This document shows, one piece after another, positions 10,701 to 21,840 of a DNA stretch of 64,000 bases (positions are counted from its first letter, which is position 1; each line of letters begins with the position of its first letter). Under the pieces are notes generated by a model, which saw only the letters and a program-made list of their open reading frames with translations, searched no databases and was not told the DNA's origin. The stretch is from Haliclystus octoradiatus. Its lineage: Eukaryota > Cnidaria > Staurozoa > Stauromedusae > Haliclystidae. Location: positions 11,287,178-11,351,177 of the forward strand of contig OU744454.1 of NCBI GenBank assembly GCA_916610825.1, in the 5' to 3' direction. Both the position numbers and the translations under genes were made by a program.

Positions 10701-13700
10701 TATTCATCTAATCATCATTTTCCTTAATTTGACATGTCATATATTGTTAATTAGTTCAATAACTTGCTAATATTTACAATTTAATTGTTTGAGTTTTTGA
10801 AACTTTTGTATTGTTAGCTTAACCACAGCATAGGTTAAACAGAATAATGCAACAAGGACGCGCAACTAGCCCGAGAGATAATGAAGCATGAATGTCGGCA
10901 ACAACTGTCTACGACCATTATATGTCATCCTTAGGTACAGTTAACATATAACATTGAAAATGTAAAAGGACACATAGTAATATTACCTGGGCAGTTAAAT
11001 GTGTTGCAAGGTATAATTTTATTTGACTCTCCAGCGCAAGGTTGACCACCATTTGAAGGTGACGGGCTGTCACATGATCGAATTGCTGTCATATCTCCAC
11101 CATTGCAAGACACGGAACATGCCGTAACATTTTGCCATGATGACCACCCTCCGTCGACTGTAGAAAAATTGAAATACTAAGAATGTCTTCTTTCAGTTGA
11201 AATATATGCCTCGTTTTGAAACATATATACAAAATTCCTACTACATAGGGTTCCAATATATCACTCTCTGGTGCGAATTCATCATACGGAGTTCGCTATG
11301 GCATATATGATGAAAGTAGTGCTCAATGCATATCAAAACTAGTAGAAAAACATCCTAGGACGATGGTACTCAAATTGATCACAAAGGTGACCGAAAGGTG
11401 TGAAAATCGAAGCGACCATCACAAAGTAACGGAGTCTGCCTTGCTGTCATTTCGGAAAGGCAAATTTTGTCGGGAGCTCCATAATCCTGCATTTGATATG
11501 GTACTTACTTACTTTTTATCGTAACTGAAATCACTTTTCATATAGATTCTACGATTTAATTTCTGCGAAGCAGCTGTCGCGTCTTCTAATCATTCAAATC
11601 AATCATTTTCCAGTAGGCAAATAAATCAAGAGCCTTTATCCATATGTTCTTGGTGTGGCTTCTATCAACATGGAATTGTATAATCAAAATTTGCTTTGTT
11701 TCTCTTCCTTTCGTCAGACTACTAACGATATAAATGAACTTGTACAACAAAAATGTTTACCCTTGAATTTCCAAGCACATGGACCAGCTAATCAAACTGC
11801 GTGACTACGTTCGGTTAATACGTCATATCTTAGAATAAAGGTTTACTGCACGGCAGCCGTCTTTGGTTTTTCCGATACCAACACGCGGGATGTTAGGAGA
11901 CACAAGAAAGCATCAGAAATACAAGAGCCCGTAGGGCAAGTGTTTTTCAGCTTTCGAGTGTCTCCCAACATCTCAAGTGTTAGTATCAGAGAACCCAAAC
12001 ACAAGGCTGCTGTGCAGTAACCCTTTTGTGAAATGAAACATATTTTTACTATTTTAAAACGAATTTAACATAAAAGATTTGACTGATTAGATCAATTTTC
12101 TCCTATAAATCTTCACGTCTTCGTCATATTTTGCCTTTCTTCGAATCACAGATCCAGGGTTCTACTTTCGAAACACTTTCGATTCTTTCGAACGCTATGA
12201 TTTTGATCTGTCTTGTTTCTCATTTCTGCTGTGTCGCAAGCTTTTGTCGGTTTTGTAGGGCATTTTTGTCTCGGAATAGCCACCATAACATAACAAATGA
12301 AGCAAAGAAGAAGGCCTTGAATTTTTATACCGTACTGTGAAATATATATCATCAACGATGTTAATGATGCAATTTTCTTATTTGCAATTATTTAGAAATT
12401 TTGGATGTTTTTTCTCTCATGTTGTCGAAGTTCTTTTGGCTTGCGTGATCCAAACACGGGATTAAGCCAATCAAATCACTAAAACAGCATTCAAAAATCT
12501 GTTGAGTTTTACAATACTTATTGCTTCAAAATGAGGTATCTTGTCAACCCAGCCACGGTTCCAAAATTTCAAAAATTTTCCATGTAGAAATTTTCAATTC
12601 CAGCATTCAACAGATTACTTTAAGAGGTGTGAAATCAAAATTGATTGACAGGAATGTTCGAATCTATCTGGAATAAAATATTATTGCTGTCATGTGAACT
12701 CTAATCTGCAATCAATCATAAAAGGATTATTGTACGTCATATCAGCATAGATATATACATGTGCATTCATAACGACATCTTAGACATGAAAATTACAACT
12801 ATAATGTTCAGTTTAATGATCATGCACACATGTATTGTTGTATAACGAATTGCAAAGAAAAAACATTTTGAAACAGCAGAATGTAGTGTTTCCTTTACGA
12901 ATTAATAAACACTAAATGTCAAATTCAAAGACATAAATAGTCCATACCTGAACATGGCGGCAAAACACAATTTGTTGTTCTGCTTGTATTTCCAAAGCAG
13001 CTAATCCCCCCGTGTGCTGGAGCAGGAGTTGAGCAGGTTCTGGATTGGTTTCTTATTCCAACACTGCATGTCACTGAGCATGGAGCATCTCCCCAAGCTG
13101 ACCATTGACCATGGACTGTCGAGTAACAGTAATGTATATGTTATTATAGAATCTTCAAACATTGTCCAAACATTGCATATGAATATTATACACATATATT
13201 AGGTAATTGTTTGGGAAAAACATCAATTTGAGTGCTCAATGCTAAAAGCAGAGCAATAGAAATAGTAGATCAAATATCACCATTTAATCCACTACTACCG
13301 TTATGCGTGTCTCAGAGTAACAGTGTAAACTCGAGAACTTTGATCTACTATTTGTGTTTTCAATCAGTGAAATTAGATGTTATGTTTCATCTTTGAGGAA
13401 TGATATAGGTACATGGATGTTCTAAAAATGCAATACTCCCAAATTTAATATGAAGCGCTTCAACTACATGAACGTTTCGCTGCTCAATGTATACTATATC
13501 TAACTTTGATGGCAAAATTTGCTTTGAAAATTAAAAATCTGGAAATACATAGATACTACCGTCTGTAGAAACAATGTTTAATGTTATAAAATGCAAATTT
13601 TCAGCGATGGCATCAGAGGAGGATAGGAGCGATAAAATCCCCCTGTTATGGAACCCAGTCCCCTCGTAGTAGAGGCATTTTATACTTTTTCATATATTTT

Positions 13701-16700
13701 TGATAAAATTTTCTATAAATTACCCCCATTCTTGGGGGGAGTAGGCTACAATTGTCAGGGAAATCATAGTGCCACCCATGTAAACATGTTATCTTACGTA
13801 TTCCTTGTGTTCAAGGTTTGGAAATTTTTTGCTCACTAAATTTTAAGTAAATTGTTTCAGATATTTCCCCAAACTCAAAAATCGAGGATTCCTCGTTGGG
13901 ACAGCTTTCTTTTGTATTCATTTAATCTGATGGAACCGTATACATTGAATGATTAAATGAGTAATTTGAGACATTTGCAACTGAATTTTAGAAGAAAGCT
14001 CAAACTCAATTTCAGACATTTATAATTAATTCCAGACTATAATAGCTACATTCCCTTAACTGTGGATTTCATGCGAATATGTTGGAGATTATTAGAGAAG
14101 GGCGGAATTTTTCGAGATTGACAGAGAATACATATAATTATATGATATACATGTATGTTCTTTTTATGACATATACCTTCTAGAGAGGCTAGTCAAAATT
14201 ACGACCACGGACAGCCAATTTTCATAGTAACCACGAAACATTTCCCGGCAGGTTAGCGTAACCAGCCTCCTTAAAAAATGTGCTTTCTGCATTTAAAATC
14301 CTTTTGAAATTAGTTCACCTGCCCAACAAACTCAAAAACCACGAGCAATCACTTTCCGGGTGCACAGTAAACGCTATATAAATGTAGTATTCTTCTTCAG
14401 AAAATACTTTGCCCCGAGGAATTAATTAATTAACACCAAGAGGTTTTTCCCGTTTTAGACAGCCCTGTTTTCTTCTCGAATGGACAATGGCACTATAAAT
14501 TAGAACGATTTCGCATTTGTGGGTAAACATGATACTTATTCGTTTCAAACTTTGAAAAAATTGTCTTCTCGCACGATATTTTTTGTGCAGTTGAAAACAG
14601 GGAAATTCTTCTTTGATGTTTATCTCTCGGAAGAGGAAGAAAAGATCCAAATTAACTACTTTCATCAATCTAAATTGAATTCATATCTGATGTCGATGCT
14701 TTAGTCAATTGAGAATCCTTTCCTGGTTTTTGTTGTTATTAACTTGGTTCAATACTCAGGTAATAAGTAGCAGAAAGTTGAAACAATTTCAAAATTCCCT
14801 AAGGGAAATTGAAAACGATTTGCTACCTCATCTGTTCGTATAAATTCTGTTGTCACACATAGCATACATTCTGTCAGTGGTAAATATCAACAGGAGCATT
14901 CTGTTTTTTACCTGGTACATCGATTGTGCAAACATCTTCAACCTTAAAAACAAAATATAATTTTTACATCTAGAGTGTTCACCCAGCAAACACGGAGACG
15001 TCCCTGCAACGTCAGGAGACGTCTACGAAGGTCGATGGACAGTCTCCGAGACGTCTCTTTGGACGTCTATCGACAGTGTACCAGTAGACAATTTTTTACG
15101 CCGCGGTGACGTTACCAGATCGTCTAGGAGACCTTCATGGAGACCCTCCGGTGACTAAACTCTGACGTTGATTTGCGAGATATTTGCCTCGCCTTTGGCA
15201 ATATATGCCACGCATGAAGGTCACAGTTTACACTATTCTGTTTAAAAGTATTTAACATGAAAGAAAACTACAAAGTGTTGTGTTTTCAAACGCATTCAAT
15301 TTATTAAACATAAAATAAAACGTTCATAGTTGAGTTAAAATGATAGTTACGAGATCTTTCTTACAAGTGTTTATCTTCTACCGTTCAAGTTAGTTAAAGG
15401 AATTCCTTTAATGAATGTTGATAAATTTCACACAAATTGTCAATACAAATAATATATTCGATACGCCATTAGTAGCTAAATCCACAGGTACTTTCGTTGT
15501 GATAACCAAATCCGTAAACAATGTCTGCTAATAATATAAATCCCAGATTTTATAACCATCTTTTGTAATAATAATCCAACATCGAAGTTCTAAGTAGTTG
15601 TAGATCTTATAGGAATACATCAGCCATTTTGTTGCAATAAAACCCAATAATATATTTCCAAATATGTTCCTCTCGGCGTGGCTGGCAATATCACTAGTGA
15701 TTCAGATTAAATCTTTAACAGAAATAATAAAGAATATTATAATTAATATTAAATCATAAATATAGACAACTCAAACATCATGTAAGAAATTAAGGATTAA
15801 TACAGCGTCTTTGATATATTTACCTCTGGGAAAATGTCGATGTAAGGTGAAGGAAATCTGTTTATTAATTCAGCGCTGTAGATAAATAAATATATAGAAA
15901 TTATAGGTCAGTAACTGGTATAGTATGATCATACAATACATGAAATATAGACAACTAAAAAATGATGTTTTGAAGAATAATTAGGCAGCGTTTTGATAGA
16001 TTTACCTTCGGTATAAGTTTGATGGAATGAGCGGCGAAGGTAACATTGTTATTCGGTTTTTCAATTCAGCTGCAGATAAATAAGCTTGAATTCAAGATCA
16101 TTAAAAGTATTATTATAAACATTATTTAGTTTATGCTGAACTATAGCAATGAGGTTGTAATATTTTACCTGGCAGTCTCATTTTTTGACAGCGACACATC
16201 GAAGAAGTAGACATTTCGCTTACAAAAACTGTGTCGAAAACATTAATTGAAATCTAATCTACAATAAAGCAAACATAAGACTACCTCAGTATAAACAATC
16301 AGCAAGTATATATTTTCAATAGCTAAACTGTATTGAATTTTCAAGAGTATCTTACCTTTAAAAATCCCGAGAGATATTGAACGATTATATAAATTCCAAC
16401 TTCATCAACACGGAAGCTCCAGAGCGGCCGTTATAAAAATGTGTTGTGAAACTTTCTGGCGCCTATTTTCTGCAATTCAAACTGGGTGTGATTGTTTACA
16501 TCACGTCTCCAATCGATCAAAAATACGTAGGTTGCCAAGCCGTAATTTTGCGACCTAGTCGACACTTGTGAAGTAAACACATGAAAATAGTTTTATAAAA
16601 GTGTTTGGGACCCTGACACGACGTTGAGGGACGTTGTATAGCTGTATAATTGTGACTGACCGCTGTGAAACCTTCCAGACTCACTAGGGACGTCCCCTGA

Positions 16701-18907
16701 CCGTCAGTGTTTGCTGGGCACTTAAAATAGAGGATAAATGAGGCAAATGGAATGCTGGCCACCGATATGAGCGCTTTTCACGTATGCGAATTCTTCATAT
16801 GCTGCAACGACCCTTAAAGGCATAATATTGACCTGCAGTGGTTAAGCTTGTTGTCCGGTAACTTTACTTGCAGCTCGAAAATTAGCATTCGCTTTTTAAC
16901 TTTGAGCTCGCAAGGTAGGATAGTAAATTATATGGCTTCAACCTGAACTTTCGAATGTATGTGAGAGCTCTTCTTTCTAAAATCCCTCGAGATTTGTCAA
17001 GTTGACGAGGTATTATACATCTATTTAGTTGCAACATTATTATTGTAATTGTGATTTCGAACACCATTATGATCTTAACTAATAGAATAGGCATTTGAGC
17101 ATAATGTAAGCTTTTGCGCATAATGAGGCATTTATGAAGGGCTGACTTTTTTCTATACCTTCAAAATTTTGTTTCCTTTCATCATTAATGTGATGAATAA
17201 TAAAACAGATATCAATCTCATTTTTTCGCATGACATTAAGAATTATCAGGCCTCGAAGGAGTCGAGGCTGTATTAGCTACGTCAGCCTACGGACTACAGT
17301 TTTGGTAGATAATAAAGCCCTTTATCTGATAATTCTCAATGTTGCCTTCGTAAACTCATTCAATTGTTTTTTTTTCTTGGTTCTTTATGTGCGTAACAGA
17401 ATCGTATGAGGGAGACCTGAGTTAAGCAAATGGTTGTAACCAAAATATCGCAATAACATCCCCGTGCAATATCGGTACGACCCGGGGTAAGAAGATACAG
17501 ATAATTGATTGACTGTGGTATAAATGTAAATGACCAGGTCCGTACATAAACGCAATTGCACCTTATATCATCACTGTCAAGATAATAAAATCATCATGTT
17601 TCATTCAGAGTGTAGTCTATTTTTCATGTGGTGATTCAGTTATTCATATTCGGGTTACAGGTTCTCTATACCTGTCCCCCAAGCCGATTCGAGTGTTCTT
17701 AACATGCAATAATTGCTAGTTGACGAGCTGTGACCAGTATTTCAAGATTTGTGAAACACGTATTGTTTAACAATGATATAAACATATAAACATATAACAT
17801 TTGCGTTATTCTCATGGCAACAACAAACAGCTTGAAAAGAGAGCTATCACGTATAAGATCATAAAACTAGTAATTCATGTTAGCACCGCATCCAATTGGA
17901 AATTTTTAAATGTTATTTAACATTTCTAAATTTGTAAATACAATGATATCAAATATAGTATCAAAAGAATTTTACTATTTTAGAACAACATCAGAAAATT
18001 TTAACGTTCATTTCACAAATCTGATACTGTACAAGGTTATCTCGACACTAATGTTAGCATAATCTTACGACAACGAATTATCGGTAATATCTCATCAGTG
18101 GGACGTACATAAGTCGCGGACAGACCCCAAATATAGAAATAGTTTATTTACAAACAGACAATATTAATATTGTAATGGAACATTATGCTCATGTATTCAG
18201 CAGGGATTTGATAGATGGTGTGTGGATTTTGAAAACGTTTTGAAATATATTAATTTGATCTCGACAGTGAATGCTATTAAACCCGTAGATTTCATTTCCT
18301 TATGCAATCCAGAAAGTGAATGAAAAAGCAAATTTCTGAATTTTGATTAAAAAACAACGATTCTAATTTTTAAATATATTCATTCAAATTTACTATGAAA
18401 AACAGTGGAAAACTTACACACACACACACCCTCACCATGATGTGCTTCCATATATTTAACATAAACAAGCCACACTTTACTCTAGATTGAATATGTAAAA
18501 ATAATAAATATTCATAATATATTAAATAAGATAATTATATGGCAACATACCTTGATAGAAACTGCATACTTGCTGAGATTTGAAGGTGTGTTTGATATCA
18601 CATTGTTTGCATCTACTTGATTTCCGTTATCATTTACATAGGCATTTACAAACCCACAATTGTTGTGGATATCATTTACCAGATCCACATTGATTCCATT
18701 GCACATTCCGTTGATTAGACATTTTTGAATACAGTTTAGTTGGGACACAGTAGTAGTAGTAAGAGTTTCAGTGAATCTGTTTTTAATTTGAAGATGCGTC
18801 GGAAAAATACGTCGCCGTGTCTTGTAATTAGCAGTGTCGCAAAATCTACCGAATACAAGGTTGCAGAATAAACCTCCATACAGCATCAAAAAGAGTAAGA
18901 CCTCCAT
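4536..18907 (-). CDS. Gene A: secreted PAN-like / TSP1 x4 / fibrinogen-related protein
   Basis: The eight-exon model (transcription order) is 18907-18551, 14942-14912, 13115-12948, 11157-10987, 8598-8428, 7353-7183, 6118-5861 and 4795-4536. Every intron is GT-AG. The first junction is phase 0 and the rest are phase 1. The summed CDS is 1,587 nt (528 aa plus stop). Residues 1-20 look like a signal peptide, about 21-119 a cysteine-rich PAN/apple-like domain, 130-356 four TSP1 repeats, and 357-528 an FReD. FReDs of ficolins, tachylectins and snail FREPs bind carbohydrate or microbial ligands, and TSP1 repeats mediate protein and glycan contacts. A secreted recognition role is inferred, not shown. 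The FReD begins at its conserved Gly-Trp, so the N-terminal subdomain (about 45 residues) is missing or lies in an exon I did not find. No stops or frameshifts occur in the model. Confidence 0.8.
5861..6118 (-). CDS. Gene A exon 7: FReD N-terminal part
   Basis: This 258-nt phase 1-1 exon has acceptor CTACAG and donor CAG|GTATAT. It encodes 86 residues starting GWVVFLRRIDG, then the GFGDFASDFWYGLDELHRLT core, LRIDLWF, the AEYDTF strand and the YRLYVNGYS turn. These are the standard landmarks of an FReD. I see no nucleotide difference from the C copy at 57053-57310, and only three residue changes from locus B although the introns there are strongly diverged. The usual first disulfide segment before GGW is absent. 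Confidence 0.9.
6285..6727 (+). mobile_element. LINE 3' fragment in gene A intron (CR1/L2-like RT C-terminus)
   Basis: An open frame at 6267-6650 encodes the C-terminal tail of a CR1/L2-group reverse transcriptase: HITPIIKHLHWLPV, the ILLVTSILV segment, LRSSNKGLLL, GGRRFSYLVPKHWNELP. Only the last 110 or so codons and a short 3' UTR are present. It lies antisense in the intron between TSP1d and FReD-N. Copy C has the same fragment, but locus B has different sequence there. The insertion therefore predates the A/C duplication and is absent from B. In A, 48 bp at its 5' junction have been deleted. Confidence 0.8.
7183..7353 (-). CDS. Gene A exon 6: TSP1 repeat d (two cysteines lost)
   Basis: This 171-nt phase 1-1 exon has acceptor TTTAAG and donor CAG|GTAAAT. 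It opens VHGVWSGWVEQGSC and keeps the WxxW ladder and the HGG turn. The second cysteine is replaced (CTVVSG instead of the usual CSxTCG) and the last is missing (exon ends NEGIDS). In the TSP1 fold these two normally pair. The same double loss occurs in loci B and C. It joins directly, in phase, to the FReD exon. Confidence 0.8.
8428..8598 (-). CDS. Gene A exon 5: TSP1 repeat c
   Basis: This 171-nt phase 1-1 exon has acceptor ATTCAG and donor CAA|GTAAGA. It opens VDGGWSNW and then TTCSASCGWG, with all six cysteines. The last exon base is A instead of the G seen in locus B, which slightly weakens the donor and gives ATT (Ile) at the junction. Copy C (59662-59832) has GGG where this copy has GWG. 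Both A and C share the A at the donor. Confidence 0.85.
8932..10167. other. Gene A intron 4, left part; no gene seen
   Basis: This intron sequence lies beyond the end of the A/C duplication. A run of AAAATA units sits at about 9120-9157. I see no open frame with coding character and no element ends. Confidence 0.5.
10168..10550. mobile_element. Mariner-like MITE with about 65-bp TIRs
   Basis: The left end (GTCTGCGTTGCAGACCGCGA, then GAATAGGGTCTGTGTG) is an imperfect inverted copy of the right end over about 65 bp. TA flanks both ends, as expected for Tc1/mariner-type insertion. The interior of about 250 bp has no open reading frame, so the element is non-autonomous. It lies in gene A's intron between TSP1b and TSP1c. 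An internal hairpin (CTCTACG/CGTAGAG) follows the left TIR. Confidence 0.75.
10987..11157 (-). CDS. Gene A exon 4: TSP1 repeat b
   Basis: This 171-nt exon has phase 1 at both ends, acceptor TCTACAG and donor CAG|GTAATA. It encodes VDGGWSSW, then ACSVSC and a complete set of six cysteines. Locus B has no counterpart: the distance between B's first two TSP1 exons is only about 1.1 kb, compared with 4.3 kb for the bracketing exons here. The repeat was either gained in the A lineage or lost from B. Confidence 0.85.
11158..12947. other. Gene A intron 3; no gene seen
   Basis: The intron is about 1.8 kb. Near 11840-12010, TTTACTGCACGGCAG and CTGCTGTGCAGTAA, and TCTCCCAACATC against GATGTTAGGAGA, form a diverged inverted repeat of about 160 bp. 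This suggests a small foldback element. The overlapping open frames at 12131-12355 have no recognisable features. Confidence 0.4.
12948..13115 (-). CDS. Gene A exon 3: TSP1 repeat a
   Basis: This 168-nt exon has phase 1 at both ends, acceptor CGACAG and donor CAG|GTATGG. It encodes a 56-residue TSP1 repeat that opens VHGQWSAW and continues PCSVTC. All six cysteines expected for the family are present, together with the HGG turn before the fourth. Its nearest relative in the window is 27270-27437 in locus B. Confidence 0.85.
13116..14911. other. Gene A intron 2; partly conserved in locus B
   Basis: No exon is visible. Parts of this intron, for example around 13440-13510 and 13760-13800, match the reverse complement of 26760-27130 at reduced identity. 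Homology to locus B therefore extends upstream of its first TSP1 exon. Confidence 0.45.
14912..14942 (-). CDS. Gene A exon 2: 31-nt microexon
   Basis: The exon lies between acceptor TTTTTAAG and donor CAG|GTAAAA. It encodes VEDVCTIDVP and changes the phase from 0 (end of exon 1) to 1 (all following TSP1 exons). Without it, exon 1 could not join the TSP1 exons in frame. A TIR transposon ends about 40 bp upstream of its acceptor. Transcript evidence is needed for certainty, but the phase bridge is strong support. Confidence 0.65.
14982..16718. mobile_element. Non-autonomous TIR DNA transposon, CCCAGCAAACAC ends
   Basis: CCCAGCAAACAC at 14982-14993 is exactly inverted at 16707-16718. Beyond the 12-bp tips, both ends share subterminal ACGTC/GACGT-rich sequence in which the motif GACGTC recurs. 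No open reading frame resembling a transposase is present in 1,737 bp. The interior holds a diverged tandem duplication with a period of about 185 bp (starting at 15762 and 15947, both with ATAGACAACT). No clear target duplication was found. The element sits 40 bp upstream of the gene A microexon acceptor. Confidence 0.75.
17235..17340. mobile_element. Short foldback/MITE-like element
   Basis: ATTAAGAATTATCAG at 17235-17249 is matched in inverted form by CTGATAATTCTCAAT at 17326-17340. The interior also carries the short palindromic phrase CCTCGAAGGAGTCGAGG. With a total length of about 106 bp it could be a MITE or a transcribed hairpin. No homologue was found elsewhere in the window. Confidence 0.4.
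18014..18126 (-). repeat. Inverted partner of 150-262
   Basis: About 110 bp matches the reverse complement of 150-262 with scattered mismatches. It lies in gene A intron 1, about 0.4 kb from exon 1. Confidence 0.7.
18416..18431. repeat. (AC)n microsatellite
   Basis: A short run of AC dinucleotides (about seven units) lies in the first intron of gene A. Confidence 0.7.
18551..18907 (-). CDS. Gene A exon 1: signal peptide and PAN/apple-like domain
   Basis: The ATG at 18907 opens a hydrophobic leader (MEVLLFLMLYGGLFCNLVFG) ending near residue 20. A cysteine-containing domain follows, with the pattern C..C in NCIQKC, then MCNGIN, then NNCGF. This spacing resembles PAN/apple domains, which often start secreted lectin-like proteins. 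The frame stays open into the intron, but a donor AAG|GTATGT after Lys119 gives phase 0, matching the next exon. I chose the start because it is the only ATG directly before the leader. About 120-140 bp upstream is an AT-rich TATAAT-like stretch that could be a core promoter, with weak support. Confidence 0.75.
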
Positions 18908-21413
18908 TCGTCTTTGCAGTGGAATACGTTAGAGTAGGTAAGTTATCAACTTAAGCACTTCAGCAAACGCAGCAAACAACCGTTAGCAGGAGATATCAGA
19001 GGCTATATGGTCTTAAATAAGAAAATTAATATTATATATTTATGTGTTCAATGCACCTGTCCGCACCTGTTCCCAACATACAAAAATATCGACATGATGT
19101 ATTGTACGATTATCACTGCCCTTGAGTACTGGTCCTTCTAATACATAGCAGCTGCTGAAGCATTGTAAGCTTCTCAATGTCTGATCTCTATATAGACTCT
19201 TCATGGGGGAGTACATTGGTATAAAATTTTAAAAAAAATGCTGAATTTGCAGACGGTTCGCACAATAATTATTTTCACGTCTTAGCTCTAACAGTATTTG
19301 AGCAAGGAATCCAAAAGGCAATGTGAGAATAATGTTTCCGTAGTTAATAACTACTTGTTAACAAATCAAACACTTAAATTTGATTTATCAAAATATACTT
19401 AGATAATTCTCTAATTTAGCTTTTTCACAGGTTTTCAATGATGAGTCCTTCGAGAATTATTTGAAGATTAAAAGATTGATAACCGGGGTGCTGTATTTTG
19501 AATATACAATGACCCCGGGATGTATTGTTATCCCACATCAACATGACCGATGCGAAAAAGCTCTTTCGAATTATTTCCTTGTTAAACTTCTTAAACAAGT
19601 TTTCCATAATTATTGGTTTCGTATTGAATATTTTTATATATTAGTAGTATAGTCGTGTCACAAAGTCTAGGCGAGAATTTTCAAGAACAAGAAATATATT
19701 CAGCTGATAGACTTTTATATATTGTTATTTACTAAAATCCTAGTTCAAACTGTGACAGACCATTCTATTATATCAATTTATCCCCAACTGGTATACGGTC
19801 TAGTGGTTATATAGATTCACTCCCGCCTTGTACTGTGTGACAACATCATATACGACTTTTAATTATTTTAACCGATTTTTTCTGTATAAAATTTAAATTG
19901 TTGAAAACGATTGATTAAGATTAATTTCTTTGTAAAAGTTTACTCTGAAGCAAACATCGTGCCTCTGATAAACTATTTTTGATTGTATTTGTTATCTCAT
20001 TTCGTATCTATCGTATATTGGTAATAAGTTCGTGTGTAGTTAAAATACCTTTACCGTAATTATTGTTTTTCATTGTTAAAAAGTATAATACCGTTCTGAC
20101 GAATTCGATAGACGAATATTTTTTTAAATAAATATTCAAGTAACTTTTTGTTCTCTCTTTTTACTTCGCCTGAAGATGATTATAGGTTTAATCGAAATTG
20201 CTGCACCAATTACGTATCTTGTCGCATATGCCATCATGAAATATGATTAGTTTACAGCATAGAAAAACAGACATAAATATATTCAACGTCTCTGACTCAA
20301 AAGCCTAGCTGCGGTGGTTATACGGTGTAATTACTTATTCAAGGCGACCACAAGTAGAATGGTGTACGCAAAGATGACTAAACATGTATTTATAAAATTT
20401 ATACTATTCAGTCGAATTAGGGATTCATAATCAATTTCAATATCAGGCCTAGTATTTAATAAATACGATAAAGTTAGAAATATTTTGATTAATCATAAAA
20501 TATCTGAACGACATACTTGTGCATCAACAAAATATTTGACAAAATAAAATAATTGATATTCCTTCTGTTTCTTTAACTGATTGTTAACTTTCTGTTGCGA
20601 TTGAAAAGACATAAGTAATTTTCTTTCATTGTTAAAAAAAACACTATTTATTTCATGTAAAAACTTTATATAAATATTCCCAATTTTGAAAACATATTCT
20701 AGTTTTTATATGCATATTGAAATTCTAGTTTGAATATATTGAATCCATTTTACTTGAAATAGATATGCAAATTTGATCTCTGTCCTGTTTTTCTTTCAAA
20801 AATATAAGACAATGCCACATATACAGAGCCCCGGAAGGTCTTCAAAATGGAAAATATGGAAATTGTCATATAAAACGTTCTGTATTTTTTTAATAAAAAT
20901 AATGGAAGTGAGATAATAAACAAACATATTTTCACGAAAAGTACAACATGCATAAAATAGAATAACTATATTCAAAATAAAATAAAATAATTCAATTTTC
21001 AGCAAAGCCGTTCTTTGTATTATCTTTCGTACAATAGACATGGAACAGCATAATTTTCGTTTTCCGTCTGTAAACAACCCTTTCAATTTAGACCCAATCT
21101 CACATATCTAGGTAAAACATTGGTATAACGTAATTATGTCCAGTCCAGTATGGAGTCAGCTATGATGGGGCTTTACAACTTAATTAATAGATCCTGATTG
21201 TAGAAAAAATAATAAATTGCGTTTTCAACTGGATGTTGATTGCACTGCAATAGTTTATTTTTGTGTCATTTTTCTCCGTTGTGTAATATTGAAACAACAT
21301 CAATTTTCACCTTTACTATCTTTCTATTCTCATTGGATGTTACTAAATCCGCTTCCTCTTCAAATAGTTAATTATTTTATTATATTATTTAAATTCCTTC
21401 TCCTAACAAACAG
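18908..21413. other. Region upstream of gene A; no gene seen
   Basis: This is the expected 5' flank of gene A on the minus strand. A TATAAT-like AT-rich stretch near 19030-19045 is the only promoter-like feature and is weak. A tRNA-like fragment occurs at 19788-19833. I see no other coding signal. Confidence 0.4.
19788..19833 (+). repeat. tRNA-like 5' fragment
   Basis: ACGGTCTAGTGGTTAT followed by ACTCCCGCCT looks like the D-arm/box A and anticodon side of a tRNA of the Glu/Gly/Asp type. No box B (GGTTCRA) follows at the proper distance. It is probably a truncated tRNA pseudogene or a SINE relic. Confidence 0.35.
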
Positions 21414-21552
21414 CAATGTTGGAAATGGTTGTTATACGCATGCGTTTCCAAAGAGCGATGTGATCCATGAAACAGTAAAAATAGTCCCTCATGAGATCGA
21501 TGTAGACTACGAACTATTGTTGGCTTCCCAATTCTCTTCGGATGTCATTTAG
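21414..21552 (+). CDS. Possible terminal exon of unknown gene
   Basis: A pyrimidine-rich stretch (TTCCTTCTCCTAACAAACAG) ends at 21413. The following frame encodes about 45 residues, including GNGCYTHAFPKSDVIHE and PHEIDVDYELLLASQF, before a TAG stop. Composition is protein-like rather than AT-driven. I do not recognise the family, and no partner exon was identified upstream. It could be a relic or chance. Confidence 0.25.
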
Positions 21553-21639
21553 TCCAATCTCACAAGTTGTATCGGATTAGATTTTTATCGTATTTGTCTC
21601 ATTGGGTGTCATGTTTAATATTTTATTCGTTGGTTTATT

Positions 21640-21840
21640 CCCAGCAGACACACCGACGTTGCAGCAACGTTGTTCCAACGAAGGTTGGTTGGTTGACGTT
21701 GGATTGGAATATCCAACATTGCTCCAACGTTGTTTCCCCAACAGAAATCCAACGGTGCATAAGAATGATTGGATATATGTTGGATAACTACGAAAATCTA
21801 TAAGGTTGGATCGACATAAGAAAGACGACACATGCCCAAC
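21640..21840. mobile_element. Partial end of a CCCAGCA-type TIR element
   Basis: CCCAGCAGACACACC at 21640 resembles the tip of the element at 14982. It is followed by short inverted and direct AACGTTG/CCAACG motifs, which parallel the GACGTC repeats of that element. A matching right end was not found, so this is a solo end or a degraded relative. Confidence 0.45.

Noticed and set aside
11840..12010. Foldback element in gene A intron 3
   Set aside because: Inverted phrases exist but the ends are diverged and no flanking duplication is clear, so it is mentioned only within the intron entry.
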